A DNA stretch of 64,000 bases from the NCBI RefSeq assembly GCF_026988655.1, contig NZ_JALSKT010000010.1, positions 1 to 64,000 of the forward strand, read 5' to 3'. Source of the stretch: Sulfurimonas sp. GTDB taxonomy: Bacteria > Campylobacterota > Campylobacteria > Campylobacterales > Sulfurimonadaceae. Of this stretch, positions 54,673 to 63,406 are shown piece after piece. Position numbers and translations under genes: made by a program. The notes under the pieces are model-generated. The model ran no database searches. It saw only the letters and a program-made list of their open reading frames with translations, and was not told the DNA's origin. Numbering within the stretch: position 1 is the first letter of the stretch; the number at the start of each line of letters is the position of its first letter.

Positions 54673-56397
54673 TTGCAAGAAGAGGGAGTTGATGCCATCT
54701 TAAATGGACAAGACCTCCTTATGATACTGCCAACCGGTGGTGGAAAATCTCTTGTTTTTCAACTCCCCACTATGATGATGGCAGGTATCACTATCGTAGT
54801 CTCTCCTCTTATCGCACTTATGCAAGACCAAGTAGCAGCCCTGCAAGCACAAAACATTGCTGCACAGATGATAAGTTCTGCACAAAGCTATGAAGAGGTA
54901 CAAGATATCATTGCCGAGGCTTACAGTGGAGAGTTAAAGTTTCTTTATCTCTCTCCAGAGCGTCTAAACAATGGTTCAACTATCCAAATACTTCGTGGAC
55001 TCAACATCAACTTCTTTGTGATAGATGAAGCACACTGTATCTCTCAATGGGGTCATGAATTTCGTGATGATTATCGTGCGCTAGGAAATCTCAAGCAGAA
55101 TTTTCCAAATACTACAATCGCTGCGTTTACAGCCACTTCTACAGACAATGTAACAGACGACATTATGCGTGAGCTGCGTTTAGAAAATCCTCTTTTACTC
55201 AAAGGGAAAATTTTTCGTAAAAATATTTTCATTTCTGCACAGCGACGCATTAGCAATGGTCACGCACAGCTCAAAAACTTTTTACTAAGACATAAAAATG
55301 AGAGTGGCATCATTTATGTCAGTTCTCGCAAAAAAGCAGAAGAGTTGAGTACATTTTTAAATGTAAATGGCTACAAGTCTTTAGCCTATCATGCAGGACT
55401 TCCTCAGCATATACGAGAGCAAAATTTTAAAATTTTTGTAAATGATAAGATAGATATCATGGTTGCTACTATTGCCTTTGGGATGGGAATAGATAAGAGT
55501 GATATTCGTTTTGTTGTCCATATGTCCCTGCCAAAATCTCAAGAAAATTATTATCAAGAGATAGGTCGTGCTGGTCGTGATGGTGAAGATAGTGAAGTTC
55601 TACTCCTCTTTAATGCTTCAGATATGGTGCAACACAAAAGATTTTTAGCTGACATCATAAATGAAGACTATAAAGCCCATCTTGATGCCAAAATAGATAA
55701 AATATACAAATATGCAACCAGTGAGATATGCTTTCACAAACAATTAGCCGAATACTTTAATGATACACTAGATTCATGTAAAGATCGTTGCGATAACTGC
55801 CTTAATTCTGATGATAAACGCCAAGATATTACAAAAGAAGCGCAAATGATTTTAAGTGCAATATATAAAACAAATCAAGGCTTTGGAAAAAACTATATCA
55901 TAGATATATTAAGAGGTTCAACCGAGCAAAAGATTCTTGCAAACGCAGCTGACAAGCTATCTGTTTACGCCATAGGGATGCAACGAAGTAAAAAAGAGTG
56001 GTTTGTCATCATTGAGCGTCTTTTAGAACTCAAAATCTTAACATTAGGTGACTTTAGTGTACTCAAACTCACAAACGATGCCATAGAAGTTTTAAAATCA
56101 CAAAAACTTGTAGATATCAAACTCTCAAGACTACAGATAAATATCAAAGAAAAACAAATCAAACAAGAAAAAGAGTTTGATTATGACAATGAACTCTTTG
56201 AAAAACTTCGAGCTAAACGCAGTGAACTTGCAAGTGAGATGGGTGTCCCTGCTTATATTATATTTGGAGATAAAACACTTAAACATTTAGCAAATGATAT
56301 GCCGACAAATAAAGAAGAGATGCTTGAAGTCAATGGTGTAGGTGCAAAGAAATTTGCACAGTTTGGGGAAGAGTTTTTAGATGTTATTAATGACTAA
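54673..56397 (+). CDS. recQ: RecQ-type DNA helicase, start uncertain
   Basis: A superfamily 2 helicase of about 574 residues from the TTG in the track. Motifs are PTGGGKSL, DEAHCISQWGHEFRDDY, FTATST and QEIGRAGRDG. The RecQ zinc site is CDNC plus nearby Cys, and an HRDC domain closes the protein. The reading frame is open upstream to 54586 and encodes VLKDIFGHNNFRSLQ, the conserved aromatic start of RecQ. That stretch has no ATG, GTG or TTG. Either an unusual start (ATA or ATC near 54620) or damage at the 5-prime end is likely. Four AAACGCAG repeats lie inside. Confidence 0.85.
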   Translation: MQEEGVDAILNGQDLLMILPTGGGKSLVFQLPTMMMAGITIVVSPLIALMQDQVAALQAQNIAAQMISSAQSYEEVQDIIAEAYSGELKFLYLSPERLNNGSTIQILRGLNINFFVIDEAHCISQWGHEFRDDYRALGNLKQNFPNTTIAAFTATSTDNVTDDIMRELRLENPLLLKGKIFRKNIFISAQRRISNGHAQLKNFLLRHKNESGIIYVSSRKKAEELSTFLNVNGYKSLAYHAGLPQHIREQNFKIFVNDKIDIMVATIAFGMGIDKSDIRFVVHMSLPKSQENYYQEIGRAGRDGEDSEVLLLFNASDMVQHKRFLADIINEDYKAHLDAKIDKIYKYATSEICFHKQLAEYFNDTLDSCKDRCDNCLNSDDKRQDITKEAQMILSAIYKTNQGFGKNYIIDILRGSTEQKILANAADKLSVYAIGMQRSKKEWFVIIERLLELKILTLGDFSVLKLTNDAIEVLKSQKLVDIKLSRLQINIKEKQIKQEKEFDYDNELFEKLRAKRSELASEMGVPAYIIFGDKTLKHLANDMPTNKEEMLEVNGVGAKKFAQFGEEFLDVIND

Positions 56398-57147
56398 ATC
56401 GTCATCACTCAGTGGTTTTACATCAGGATTGCATGAAATTTTATGTTGCATGTTTACCAGTTCTAAGCCATTAAGCTCAGACAAAGAAGCAATAGTCGCA
56501 TCACGATAATCTTCTCCACAATTGAGATAGATATTACATCCATTCTCATATAAAGCCAAACGAGTTTTTAAGGCTATGGAGTACGTCGTTATAATTCCCT
56601 CATCTCTCATAGCTTTAACAATATCTGAAAAATACTCTTTCGTCCAAAGAAGAGGATTTGAAGCAGGTGAAAAAGCATCTTGATAGACTATGTCAAACTT
56701 ATTTTCAAATCTTTTTACATACTCCCTAGCATCGCCTACAAAAAGCTCTATATAAACATTAGCATTTGTATATTTTCCAGAGTCACTTAAAGTATTTATC
56801 ACATCTCTAAACGCAGTAAACTCTTCTGGGTAGTTAAAATCCTTCAATGATTTGATTAAATCAGAATCTAGTTCAGGAGAGTAGATATTAAGCTGCGTTT
56901 GCGGTCTGTTTTGTGCATAATACAGGAGTGTTGCGAGTGTATTAAAACCAAGTCCATAGCAAATATCTAAAATATTCACCTCATCATTTTGAACTAGTTC
57001 AAATGCAGGTATCACATGTTTTTGCAAAGATTCTTTTAGTGCACCATCTTTTGTAGAGTGATAGTGTTCTTCATATTCTTTAGAATAGGCAGTGTAGGAG
57101 CCATCCTGACTTAAGGTAAGTATATGTAGTTCAGTATTAAAGCTCAA
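56377..57147 (-). CDS. mnmD: MnmD-like tRNA methyltransferase
   Basis: A 256-residue SAM methyltransferase of the DUF752/MnmD family, which finishes the mnm5s2U wobble modification. It has DICYGLGFNTLATLLY (SAM site) and YQDAFSPASNPLLWTKEYF, the DAFSP motif of the family. There is no fused oxidase domain as in E. coli MnmC. It overlaps the convergent recQ end by 21 bp. Confidence 0.88.
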   Translation of the reverse strand: MSFNTELHILTLSQDGSYTAYSKEYEEHYHSTKDGALKESLQKHVIPAFELVQNDEVNILDICYGLGFNTLATLLYYAQNRPQTQLNIYSPELDSDLIKSLKDFNYPEEFTAFRDVINTLSDSGKYTNANVYIELFVGDAREYVKRFENKFDIVYQDAFSPASNPLLWTKEYFSDIVKAMRDEGIITTYSIALKTRLALYENGCNIYLNCGEDYRDATIASLSELNGLELVNMQHKISCNPDVKPLSDDDLVINNI

Positions 57148-57212
57148 ATTATCATTCCATTTTATTTGTATCTACTTAAAGCGCAAAATCAAGTATGCCT
57201 TTTACAAGATTA

Positions 57213-57440
57213 TTATCTATCTTTTTCAAACTCTTTATCTAATTTGTCCAAAAGTTCTAAACCTCTTTTGTTATTTCCTTTAGAAGCATTGATTTGAAAT
57301 CTTGTTTTTGCGTCAAACTGGGCAAGTGCTACAGTTGCTAGTTCATCAAACAATTTATTAAGACTAATACCCTGCTCTTTTGCATACTGTTTTAATCTTT
57401 CATGCTTAGAATCTGGAACTCTTAATGTAATAGTACTCAT
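57213..57440 (-). CDS. Ribbon-helix-helix antitoxin
   Basis: A 75-residue protein with STITLRVPDSKHERLKQYAKEQGISLNKLFDE, a typical RHH DNA-binding unit. It is transcribed after the PIN gene with a 4-bp overlap, the layout of a type II toxin-antitoxin pair. It would neutralise the PIN toxin and repress the operon. Confidence 0.75.
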   Translation of the reverse strand: MSTITLRVPDSKHERLKQYAKEQGISLNKLFDELATVALAQFDAKTRFQINASKGNNKRGLELLDKLDKEFEKDR

Positions 57441-57856
57441 TGCATCTCCTTTATAAAATTTTCTGGTGTAATTACTTTATGATTAAAAAGAAGTTCACTC
57501 TCTTTAAAATCTTTTTCATTATATGTAAGAATAACTTTTGCATTACTTGCAACAGCAAGTTCTACTAAAAAGTTGTCATCTTCATCTTTTAAGTTTGGTC
57601 TCCATGAGTAATACATACCATTCCATTGACAATTATTTAAAAAAGCACAAAAAAGTTCTTCTTGCTCACAATGACTGAGAACTGTCAGTTTTTGTATCTT
57701 TTTTCTCTTCATTACAGACTCATACTCTCGGTATAGAGCTTCACCCATTTGAGGATGCAGTTTTCCTATAAAAACCAATCGCAAAATCTCTCTTACCTGT
57801 GACTCTTTTATTATGAGAGCTGAAATCCATACACTTGTATCTATTACTATTTTCAT
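57437..57856 (-). CDS. PIN-domain toxin
   Basis: About 139 residues from the ATG at 57856 (MKIVIDTSVWISALI); the track start at 57925 adds a hydrophobic stretch that is unlikely. Acidic PIN residues appear in IDTSVW and DEDDNFLVELA, with AKVILTYNEKDF near the end. It resembles the PIN family toxins of COG1569 and probably cleaves RNA. Ribosome-binding site is weak. Toxicity not tested. Confidence 0.75.
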   Translation of the reverse strand: MKIVIDTSVWISALIIKESQVREILRLVFIGKLHPQMGEALYREYESVMKRKKIQKLTVLSHCEQEELFCAFLNNCQWNGMYYSWRPNLKDEDDNFLVELAVASNAKVILTYNEKDFKESELLFNHKVITPENFIKEMQ

Positions 57857-57934
57857 ATAATATGATAGCATATTTGCATTCAAAATACAAATAAGTAATA
57901 GCAGTGATATGGAGGGATATAGCAAATAAAAAGG

Positions 57935-58426
57935 CTACAACCCATTCCCCCACATATGCATTTTTTTTGCCATGACCAGGTCATATTCATCAAGAACGTC
58001 TATCTCATTTGGTGCACGAAATTCAAACTTCTCAAGTAATTCTTTTGTTGCTTGAATATCCATCGTGCCTTTATCTTGCATGATAATAATATTGGCAGTA
58101 TTAGCTAAAGTGGTATAAGCTATGCGCAGGAGTAACTCAGGATTTGCATGTTTATAAAAAATATTTTTAAATATAACCATATCATTATCGCGAGGTAGAG
58201 CACGAAATGGATTTGAAAGTTTTTGTATTGACTGGAGTTTTACATCTTTTAAATTTTGAGGCAAAGTGCTTTGTTGTTCTTCATAAAGAGCAATACTTAA
58301 CTCTCCATCAACCCCTTGTAGAAGCTCATAAAGAGCCTCAGTAGTCTCATCTATACTGTCAGTAATTTGTATATAATGATTACCCGGTAATGGATGAAAA
58401 AGTTCACAAAATTGTTTTAAATCCAT
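57935..58426 (-). CDS. Conserved hypothetical protein downstream of luxS
   Basis: A 163-residue cytoplasmic protein. The core alternates strands and helices (GELSIALYEEQQ, NDMVIFKNIFYKH, NTANIIIMQDKG), suggestive of a Rossmann-like fold. A remnant methyltransferase is possible, but no SAM motif is visible. It follows the 100-residue unknown by 18 bases and may share the luxS transcript. Confidence 0.6.
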   Translation of the reverse strand: MDLKQFCELFHPLPGNHYIQITDSIDETTEALYELLQGVDGELSIALYEEQQSTLPQNLKDVKLQSIQKLSNPFRALPRDNDMVIFKNIFYKHANPELLLRIAYTTLANTANIIIMQDKGTMDIQATKELLEKFEFRAPNEIDVLDEYDLVMAKKMHMWGNGL

Positions 58427-58444
58427 TTTATTTATCTCTTTATT

Positions 58445-58747
58445 TTAATAAGCTAAATCATGAAGCTCACGAAATAGATACGCTTCTACAATGTCATCAA
58501 TAGTTTTTTGTGTATGTGCAACAAGTACCATCATAGACATATTGATAAAATCCATGACAGGCTCACCATCATTTTGCACGACAACAGCTTCTGACCAGTT
58601 CTCAAACCCATCATAAGCGTCACTATGCACCACCTCCACCAATTCACCCTCTTCTATACGCAACTGTGCCCAAGTTTTTGCTTCTAAAACAGATGTGATT
58701 TCTGCTTCTTGAAGCTCTGTTGAATTCATTGGTAACTGTAATAACAT
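58445..58747 (-). CDS. Small hypothetical protein after luxS
   Basis: A 100-residue acidic protein with SxVLEAKTWAQLRIEEGELVEVV and a Met-rich segment (FINMSMMVLVAH). Its start shares a base with the luxS stop. No family recognised; the tight coupling suggests a related role. Confidence 0.6.
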   Translation of the reverse strand: MLLQLPMNSTELQEAEITSVLEAKTWAQLRIEEGELVEVVHSDAYDGFENWSEAVVVQNDGEPVMDFINMSMMVLVAHTQKTIDDIVEAYLFRELHDLAY

Positions 58748-59262
58748 TATTTATTTATCTCTTTTAATTGTTTTTTACTAAGTTGGAGTTTTTTGTTGTC
58801 CATCACACCTATTTTATGTGAAAGTACATCGCTTGCAATTTTTTTAGCATTTTTTAGAGAATGCATTTTATATGTTCCACATTGATATATATTGAGTTCT
58901 GGAATATCTTTTTTACTTTTAACTTTTAAAACATCTTCCATAGACTTTTTCCATGCTTTTGCTACACGCTTTTCATCAGGTGTTCCAATCACTGACATAT
59001 AAAATCCAGTACGACATCCCATAGGCGAGAGATCAATAATCTCTAGATTTTTAGAGTTTAGATGATTTCTCATAAAACCTGCGAAAAGGTGTTCGAGAGT
59101 ATGTATCCCTCGTCCATCCATTTTATCAACATTTGGTACATAAAAACGTAAATCATATACTGTAATTTTATCTCCACTTGGAGTTTTCATAGTCTTTGCT
59201 TTACGCACTGCAGGAGCTGGCATGATGGTATGGTCTACGGTAAATGAGTCTAATAATGGCAT
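58747..59262 (-). CDS. luxS: S-ribosylhomocysteine lyase LuxS
   Basis: 171 residues from the ATG at 59262 ([22 protein letters not shown]), preceded by AAGGA; the track start at 59289 is longer. The metal site is HTLEHLFAG (HxxEH) plus the catalytic Cys in [11 protein letters not shown]. It splits S-ribosylhomocysteine into homocysteine and the AI-2 precursor, recycling the methyl cycle. Two uncharacterised genes follow. Confidence 0.95.
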   Translation of the reverse strand: MPLLDSFTVDHTIMPAPAVRKAKTMKTPSGDKITVYDLRFYVPNVDKMDGRGIHTLEHLFAGFMRNHLNSKNLEIIDLSPMGCRTGFYMSVIGTPDEKRVAKAWKKSMEDVLKVKSKKDIPELNIYQCGTYKMHSLKNAKKIASDVLSHKIGVMDNKKLQLSKKQLKEINK

Positions 59263-59407
59263 TATATAATTCCTTAATTTTTTTTTCATTGCACTTAGGC
59301 AATAGTCTAAAGTAATTTTAGCGAAATAGATTGATTGTAAATTGAAGAATTAATGTAAGAAAGTTCTAAAGAATGAAAAAAGTTTTAGATTTGCTGTAGT
59401 TTGTGCT

Positions 59408-59452
59408 AAAGTCAAAACAAGGCTAGGCTAAAAGCCTGCCACTTTTGACTTT
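59408..59452. repeat. Hairpin between porB and luxS
   Basis: AAAGTCAAAA (59408) pairs with TTTTGACTTT (59443), enclosing AGGCT/AGCCT around AAA. It sits about 30 bases after the porB stop, so it may end the por transcript, though no T-run follows on the minus strand. The rest of the 219-bp gap is AT-rich with no gene seen. Confidence 0.6.
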
Positions 59453-59481
59453 TGTGCAAAATGCGGTGAAGCTAAAGCTTT

Positions 59482-60438
59482 TTAAACGCGAGCTTCTTCT
59501 CTGCGGTTTAGATATGCCCAATTCGCATCAACGCGTTCTTGCCACTCTTTGATAAGATATTTATATTCATCTTTAAAAAGGTGTTTAAAACGCCCTTGTG
59601 CAGCTAAGTACTCTTCAACAGGAACGACATTTTTTGGTCTATATGTAATGTTTAGTTCATGTCCATCAATGATTTCATATAAAGGGAAAACCAATGAATC
59701 AGTAGATAAATCTGTTAAAAGCATAGTATCTTTAGGGTCAAATTTCCACTCAGTAGTACAAGGAGAAACAGCATTAATAAATACTGGTCCATCTACTTCC
59801 ATACCATGTTGGATTTTTTTAACCATATCTTTCCATTTGTTTGGTGCAACTTGTGCAGAGTATGGAATACCATGAGAAGCCATGATAGAGACCATATCTT
59901 TTTTATTTTGTTTTTCACCATAACTTACACGACCCGCAGGTGATGTTGTTGCTGATGAACCAATAGGAGTAGACGATGAGCGTTGTCCACCAGTATTTGC
60001 ATACACTTCATTATCAAGTACAACGTGCATGATGTTGTGACCACGTTCCATACAGCCAGAAATCCACTGGAAACCGATGTCGTAAGAAGCACCATCACCT
60101 GCAAAAGATACAAATTTAGGATTACGATCAGGTTGCTTTAGACGACCTTTGTTTTTTAGTGCTTTGTACATTGCCTCAGCACCTGCAACTGCAGTTGAAC
60201 CATTTTCAAATCCAATGTGAATCCATGATGCATCCCAAGATGTATATGGATAAACCGCTGTACAAACTTCTAAACATCCTGTTGATGCTGAAAGTACTAA
60301 GTCATCATTCGTTGCATTTAAAACTTCACGAACGATAATAGAGTGCGCACAACCAGGACAAAGAAGGTTCGCACCCTCAAAACGATCGGCTGATGTAGAA
60401 AACTCTTTTAAGTTTTTTATTTTTTTTAATTCACTCAT
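59482..60438 (-). CDS. porB: Pyruvate:ferredoxin oxidoreductase, beta subunit
   Basis: A 318-residue thiamine diphosphate subunit. It has the cluster Cys motif LLCPGCAHS and the TPP segment FAGDGASYDIGFQW, then DNEVYANTGGQRSSSTP. With PorA it oxidises pyruvate to acetyl-CoA and CO2, or runs in reverse in reductive TCA carbon fixation, the usual use in this group. It is last in porGDAB. Confidence 0.93.
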   Translation of the reverse strand: MSELKKIKNLKEFSTSADRFEGANLLCPGCAHSIIVREVLNATNDDLVLSASTGCLEVCTAVYPYTSWDASWIHIGFENGSTAVAGAEAMYKALKNKGRLKQPDRNPKFVSFAGDGASYDIGFQWISGCMERGHNIMHVVLDNEVYANTGGQRSSSTPIGSSATTSPAGRVSYGEKQNKKDMVSIMASHGIPYSAQVAPNKWKDMVKKIQHGMEVDGPVFINAVSPCTTEWKFDPKDTMLLTDLSTDSLVFPLYEIIDGHELNITYRPKNVVPVEEYLAAQGRFKHLFKDEYKYLIKEWQERVDANWAYLNRREEARV

Positions 60439-60447
60439 AGTTTTCTC

Positions 60448-61671
60448 CTATAAAAATTGTAATTTCGGTCCACGAACACCGATGAATTGTTGTAGTGGAG
60501 TAGTTACTTTACCTGCATCAACATTTGCTTGAAGCTCAGTATATAAATCTACTAAATGTTTTTTTGTCAAGTCACGACCACCAAGGCCATATACATAGCC
60601 AGAAAGCAGTGCTTTTGTATCTGTATTGAAAAGCGTACCTGCAATTTCATTAAACAACATACCTGGAGCACCATTTGGAGATGAACGATCAAGCGCAGCA
60701 ATTGCTTTTACTTCTTTAAGAGCTTCTTGAATTTCAAAAAACGGGAATGGTCTTACAACACGAAGTCCAACAACACCAGCTTTGATGCCTTTCTCTCTCA
60801 TCTCAAGTGCAACTTCACGAGCAGTTTCAACTGAAGTACCCATACAAACAACTGCTACATCAGCATCATCCATATCGTATTTTTCAACGATGTTATACTT
60901 GCGACCAGTCAGTTTTTCAAAATCATCAAACACTGTTTGAATTTTTGGAAGTACTTTTGTCATAAGGTCATTATGTTGACGTGCTTTGTGCTCAAAGTGC
61001 CAATCTTCTTCAGTTTGTACACCATGAGTAACAGGATGCTCAAAATCAAGCATATCATTCATAGGTTTAAAATCACCCACAAAATTGTAAGCAGTATCAT
61101 CATCTAAAGTATGTACACCTTGTGCAGTATGTGATGTCATAAAACCATCTTGATGCACCATAGCCGGTAAACGAATATCATGATCTTCTGCTACTTTAAA
61201 TGCTATGAAATTTAAATCATATGCATCTTGAGGACAATATGCATCAAATTGAATCCAACCAGAGTCACGTCCTAAATACATATCAGAATGGTCACCATTA
61301 ACATTGAGTGGTGCAGCAAGAGCACGGTTTACTACATTTAAAATAATTGGTAAACGCATACCGGAAGCTTGATAGAGTGTTTCAACCATCAATGCAAAAC
61401 CTTGAGAAGAAGTTGCAGTAGCAACACGACCACCAGCAGCAGAAGCGCCTATACATCCTGACATTGCAGCATGTTCAGACTCTACCATTACAAATTCGCC
61501 TTCAACATAATTGTCAGCTAAAAATTTTGCATAACCCTCAACAATCGGAGTTGATGGAGTAATCGGGTATGCCGATACAACGTCAATTTGACACTGTCTC
61601 ATTGCCTGAGCAGCAGCAAAGTTACCATCCCATACTTCAATATCTTTTAATTCCATTTTATCAAATGCCAT
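60448..61671 (-). CDS. porA: Pyruvate:ferredoxin oxidoreductase, alpha subunit
   Basis: A 407-residue subunit. SAYPITPSTPIVEGYAKF is the substrate-binding start, ESEHAAMSGCIGASAAGGRVATATSSQG a conserved core, and ALDRSSPNGAPG a later motif. The 2-oxoglutarate paralogue is an alternative, but this short subunit composition and the PorG/PorD fit pyruvate. Nine bases separate it from porB and none from porD. Confidence 0.9.
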   Translation of the reverse strand: MAFDKMELKDIEVWDGNFAAAQAMRQCQIDVVSAYPITPSTPIVEGYAKFLADNYVEGEFVMVESEHAAMSGCIGASAAGGRVATATSSQGFALMVETLYQASGMRLPIILNVVNRALAAPLNVNGDHSDMYLGRDSGWIQFDAYCPQDAYDLNFIAFKVAEDHDIRLPAMVHQDGFMTSHTAQGVHTLDDDTAYNFVGDFKPMNDMLDFEHPVTHGVQTEEDWHFEHKARQHNDLMTKVLPKIQTVFDDFEKLTGRKYNIVEKYDMDDADVAVVCMGTSVETAREVALEMREKGIKAGVVGLRVVRPFPFFEIQEALKEVKAIAALDRSSPNGAPGMLFNEIAGTLFNTDTKALLSGYVYGLGGRDLTKKHLVDLYTELQANVDAGKVTTPLQQFIGVRGPKLQFL

Positions 61672-62067
61672 CTATTTCTCCTTCGTTTCTTTTGCAGGCC
61701 AATTAGCAATCTCTACTTCTTCGTCTGCTTTTTCTGGGAACATTAAAAGTGATTTTGGGTTTGTAGGACAAACCTCAACACAGATTGCACACCCTTTACA
61801 GTGATCCATATCTATACCTATCATCTTCTTGTCTCGTGAAATAATTGAAATATCTGGACAATAAATCCAACAAAATTGACAATCAATACAATAATCTTTG
61901 TTAAAAACTGGTTTTTCAATTCTCCAGTCAGCAACACTTGCAGAAAAAGAGCTGTTTTGTGAGTATGGACGGTCTTCTTGAAGTGTACCAGCAATATCAT
62001 CTATTCCGCCATCAAACGTACGAAGCATCGCTCCGATTTCAAATTCATCCCAACCTGTATTTGGCAT
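61672..62067 (-). CDS. porD: Pyruvate:ferredoxin oxidoreductase, delta (ferredoxin-like) subunit
   Basis: A 131-residue subunit with two [4Fe-4S] motifs, CIDCQFCWIYCPD and CKGCAICVEVCP. It relays electrons to external ferredoxin. The N-terminal tail before the clusters is longer than in minimal PorD. Confidence 0.92.
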   Translation of the reverse strand: MPNTGWDEFEIGAMLRTFDGGIDDIAGTLQEDRPYSQNSSFSASVADWRIEKPVFNKDYCIDCQFCWIYCPDISIISRDKKMIGIDMDHCKGCAICVEVCPTNPKSLLMFPEKADEEVEIANWPAKETKEK

Positions 62068-62077
62068 TTTTAGCTCC

Positions 62078-62635
62078 TTATTTTACTTCGTCATATGCAC
62101 GTTGAATAGCAATCATATTTGCATCAACGATTTTTTTAGGCAATTTACCTAGAATTCTGACCATACTCTCTTTAAAGAAATCAATATCATACATTCCGGA
62201 TATTTTCATAAATGCACCAAGCATTGGTGTATTTGGTATAGGACGCCCAATAGTCTCTTGAGCAATTTTAATACAATCGACTGTATAAACCTCTTTACCC
62301 TTTAGTTTAGGCTGAGAAGCGATTAACTCATCTGTAGTTAAATGCGTTGTGATAATATATTTTGTTTCATCTTTTCCATTGATAGTAACATCTGTTGTGT
62401 ACACTAAAGCTGGATCTATTACAAAAACATAATCAGGCTCCATATATTTTTCATGATTCATAATTACTTTATCATCAACACGATTATATGCTGTCATAGC
62501 AGCCCCGCGTTTTGCAGAACCGTAAAATGCAAATGCCTGCACATGCTTACCAGTTGTAGAAATAACGTCTGCTAAACCTTTAGCACCTGTAACAGCGCCT
62601 TGACCCGCACGACTATGCCATCTGATTTCTAGCAT
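62078..62635 (-). CDS. porG: Pyruvate:ferredoxin oxidoreductase, gamma subunit
   Basis: A 185-residue subunit. It opens MLEIRWHSRAGQGAVTGAKGLA, the PorG signature, and continues with FYGSAKRGAAMTAYNRV. It is the first gene of porGDAB. Its promoter should lie in the 107-bp gap upstream. Confidence 0.92.
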   Translation of the reverse strand: MLEIRWHSRAGQGAVTGAKGLADVISTTGKHVQAFAFYGSAKRGAAMTAYNRVDDKVIMNHEKYMEPDYVFVIDPALVYTTDVTINGKDETKYIITTHLTTDELIASQPKLKGKEVYTVDCIKIAQETIGRPIPNTPMLGAFMKISGMYDIDFFKESMVRILGKLPKKIVDANMIAIQRAYDEVK

Positions 62636-62742
62636 AAATTCTCCTTCGATTTTTTAAAAAAACTTATAAAAATTATTTATACAAGTATATTCAATGCTAT
62701 TTTAGACAACTGCCACTTAAATATAGCTTCATAATATAACTA

Positions 62743-63405
62743 TCATTGAGATATAATATTCATTTGTGAAAATTTTCTACTTTTAAGATATGAAACTGCA
62801 TCTAAAGAATCGCTAACGACAATATTGGTATATTTTTTTAAAATCTCTTCTTTATCATATCCACTCAATACACCGATAGAATGAATCTTTGCATTGGATG
62901 CTGAAACAAGATCCATTTGTGTATCGCCAATCATCCAAATTTCTTTATCCTTTGTCTCAAATTTTTCTAGTGCTTTTAAGATAGGTTCCTCGTGTGGTTT
63001 AGGGTGTTTCACATCTTCACGACCAATCAATACATCAAACTTATCCATTACTCCAAAATACTCCATCAATACCTTAGAATATTTTCCAGTTTTTGTCGTT
63101 ACAATTCCTAACTCTGCAAAACTACTTGCAAGTTCTATAGCTTCTTTTGCCCTTGAGAGTAAGAGAGTCTTTTGCGTAGAAATAACGCGGTAATGCTCTT
63201 TGTACGCAGCAACATAATCCCAAATTTTCTCTTCTTGGATACCTAAACCCCTATACATTACATCCAAGGGATGCCCTATAAGCGACTTAATCTTTTCATC
63301 CTCAGGATGTGGTTCATTATAAACATCATAGGAGTTATGAAAACTCTCCAATATTGCCTCAGTTGAATCTATAAGCGTACCGTCTAAATCAAATAATATT
63401 ATCAT
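62743..63405 (-). CDS. HAD-superfamily phosphatase, phosphoglycolate phosphatase-like
   Basis: 220 residues from the ATG at 63405, which has GGGAGA upstream; the track start at 63450 overlaps the preceding gene. HAD motifs are LFDLDGTLIDS, VTTKTGK, KHPKPHEEP and IGDTQMDLVSASNA. It resembles Gph or PpaX, but the substrate is unknown. Confidence 0.82.
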   Translation of the reverse strand: MIILFDLDGTLIDSTEAILESFHNSYDVYNEPHPEDEKIKSLIGHPLDVMYRGLGIQEEKIWDYVAAYKEHYRVISTQKTLLLSRAKEAIELASSFAELGIVTTKTGKYSKVLMEYFGVMDKFDVLIGREDVKHPKPHEEPILKALEKFETKDKEIWMIGDTQMDLVSASNAKIHSIGVLSGYDKEEILKKYTNIVVSDSLDAVSYLKSRKFSQMNIISQ

Positions 63406-63406
63406 A

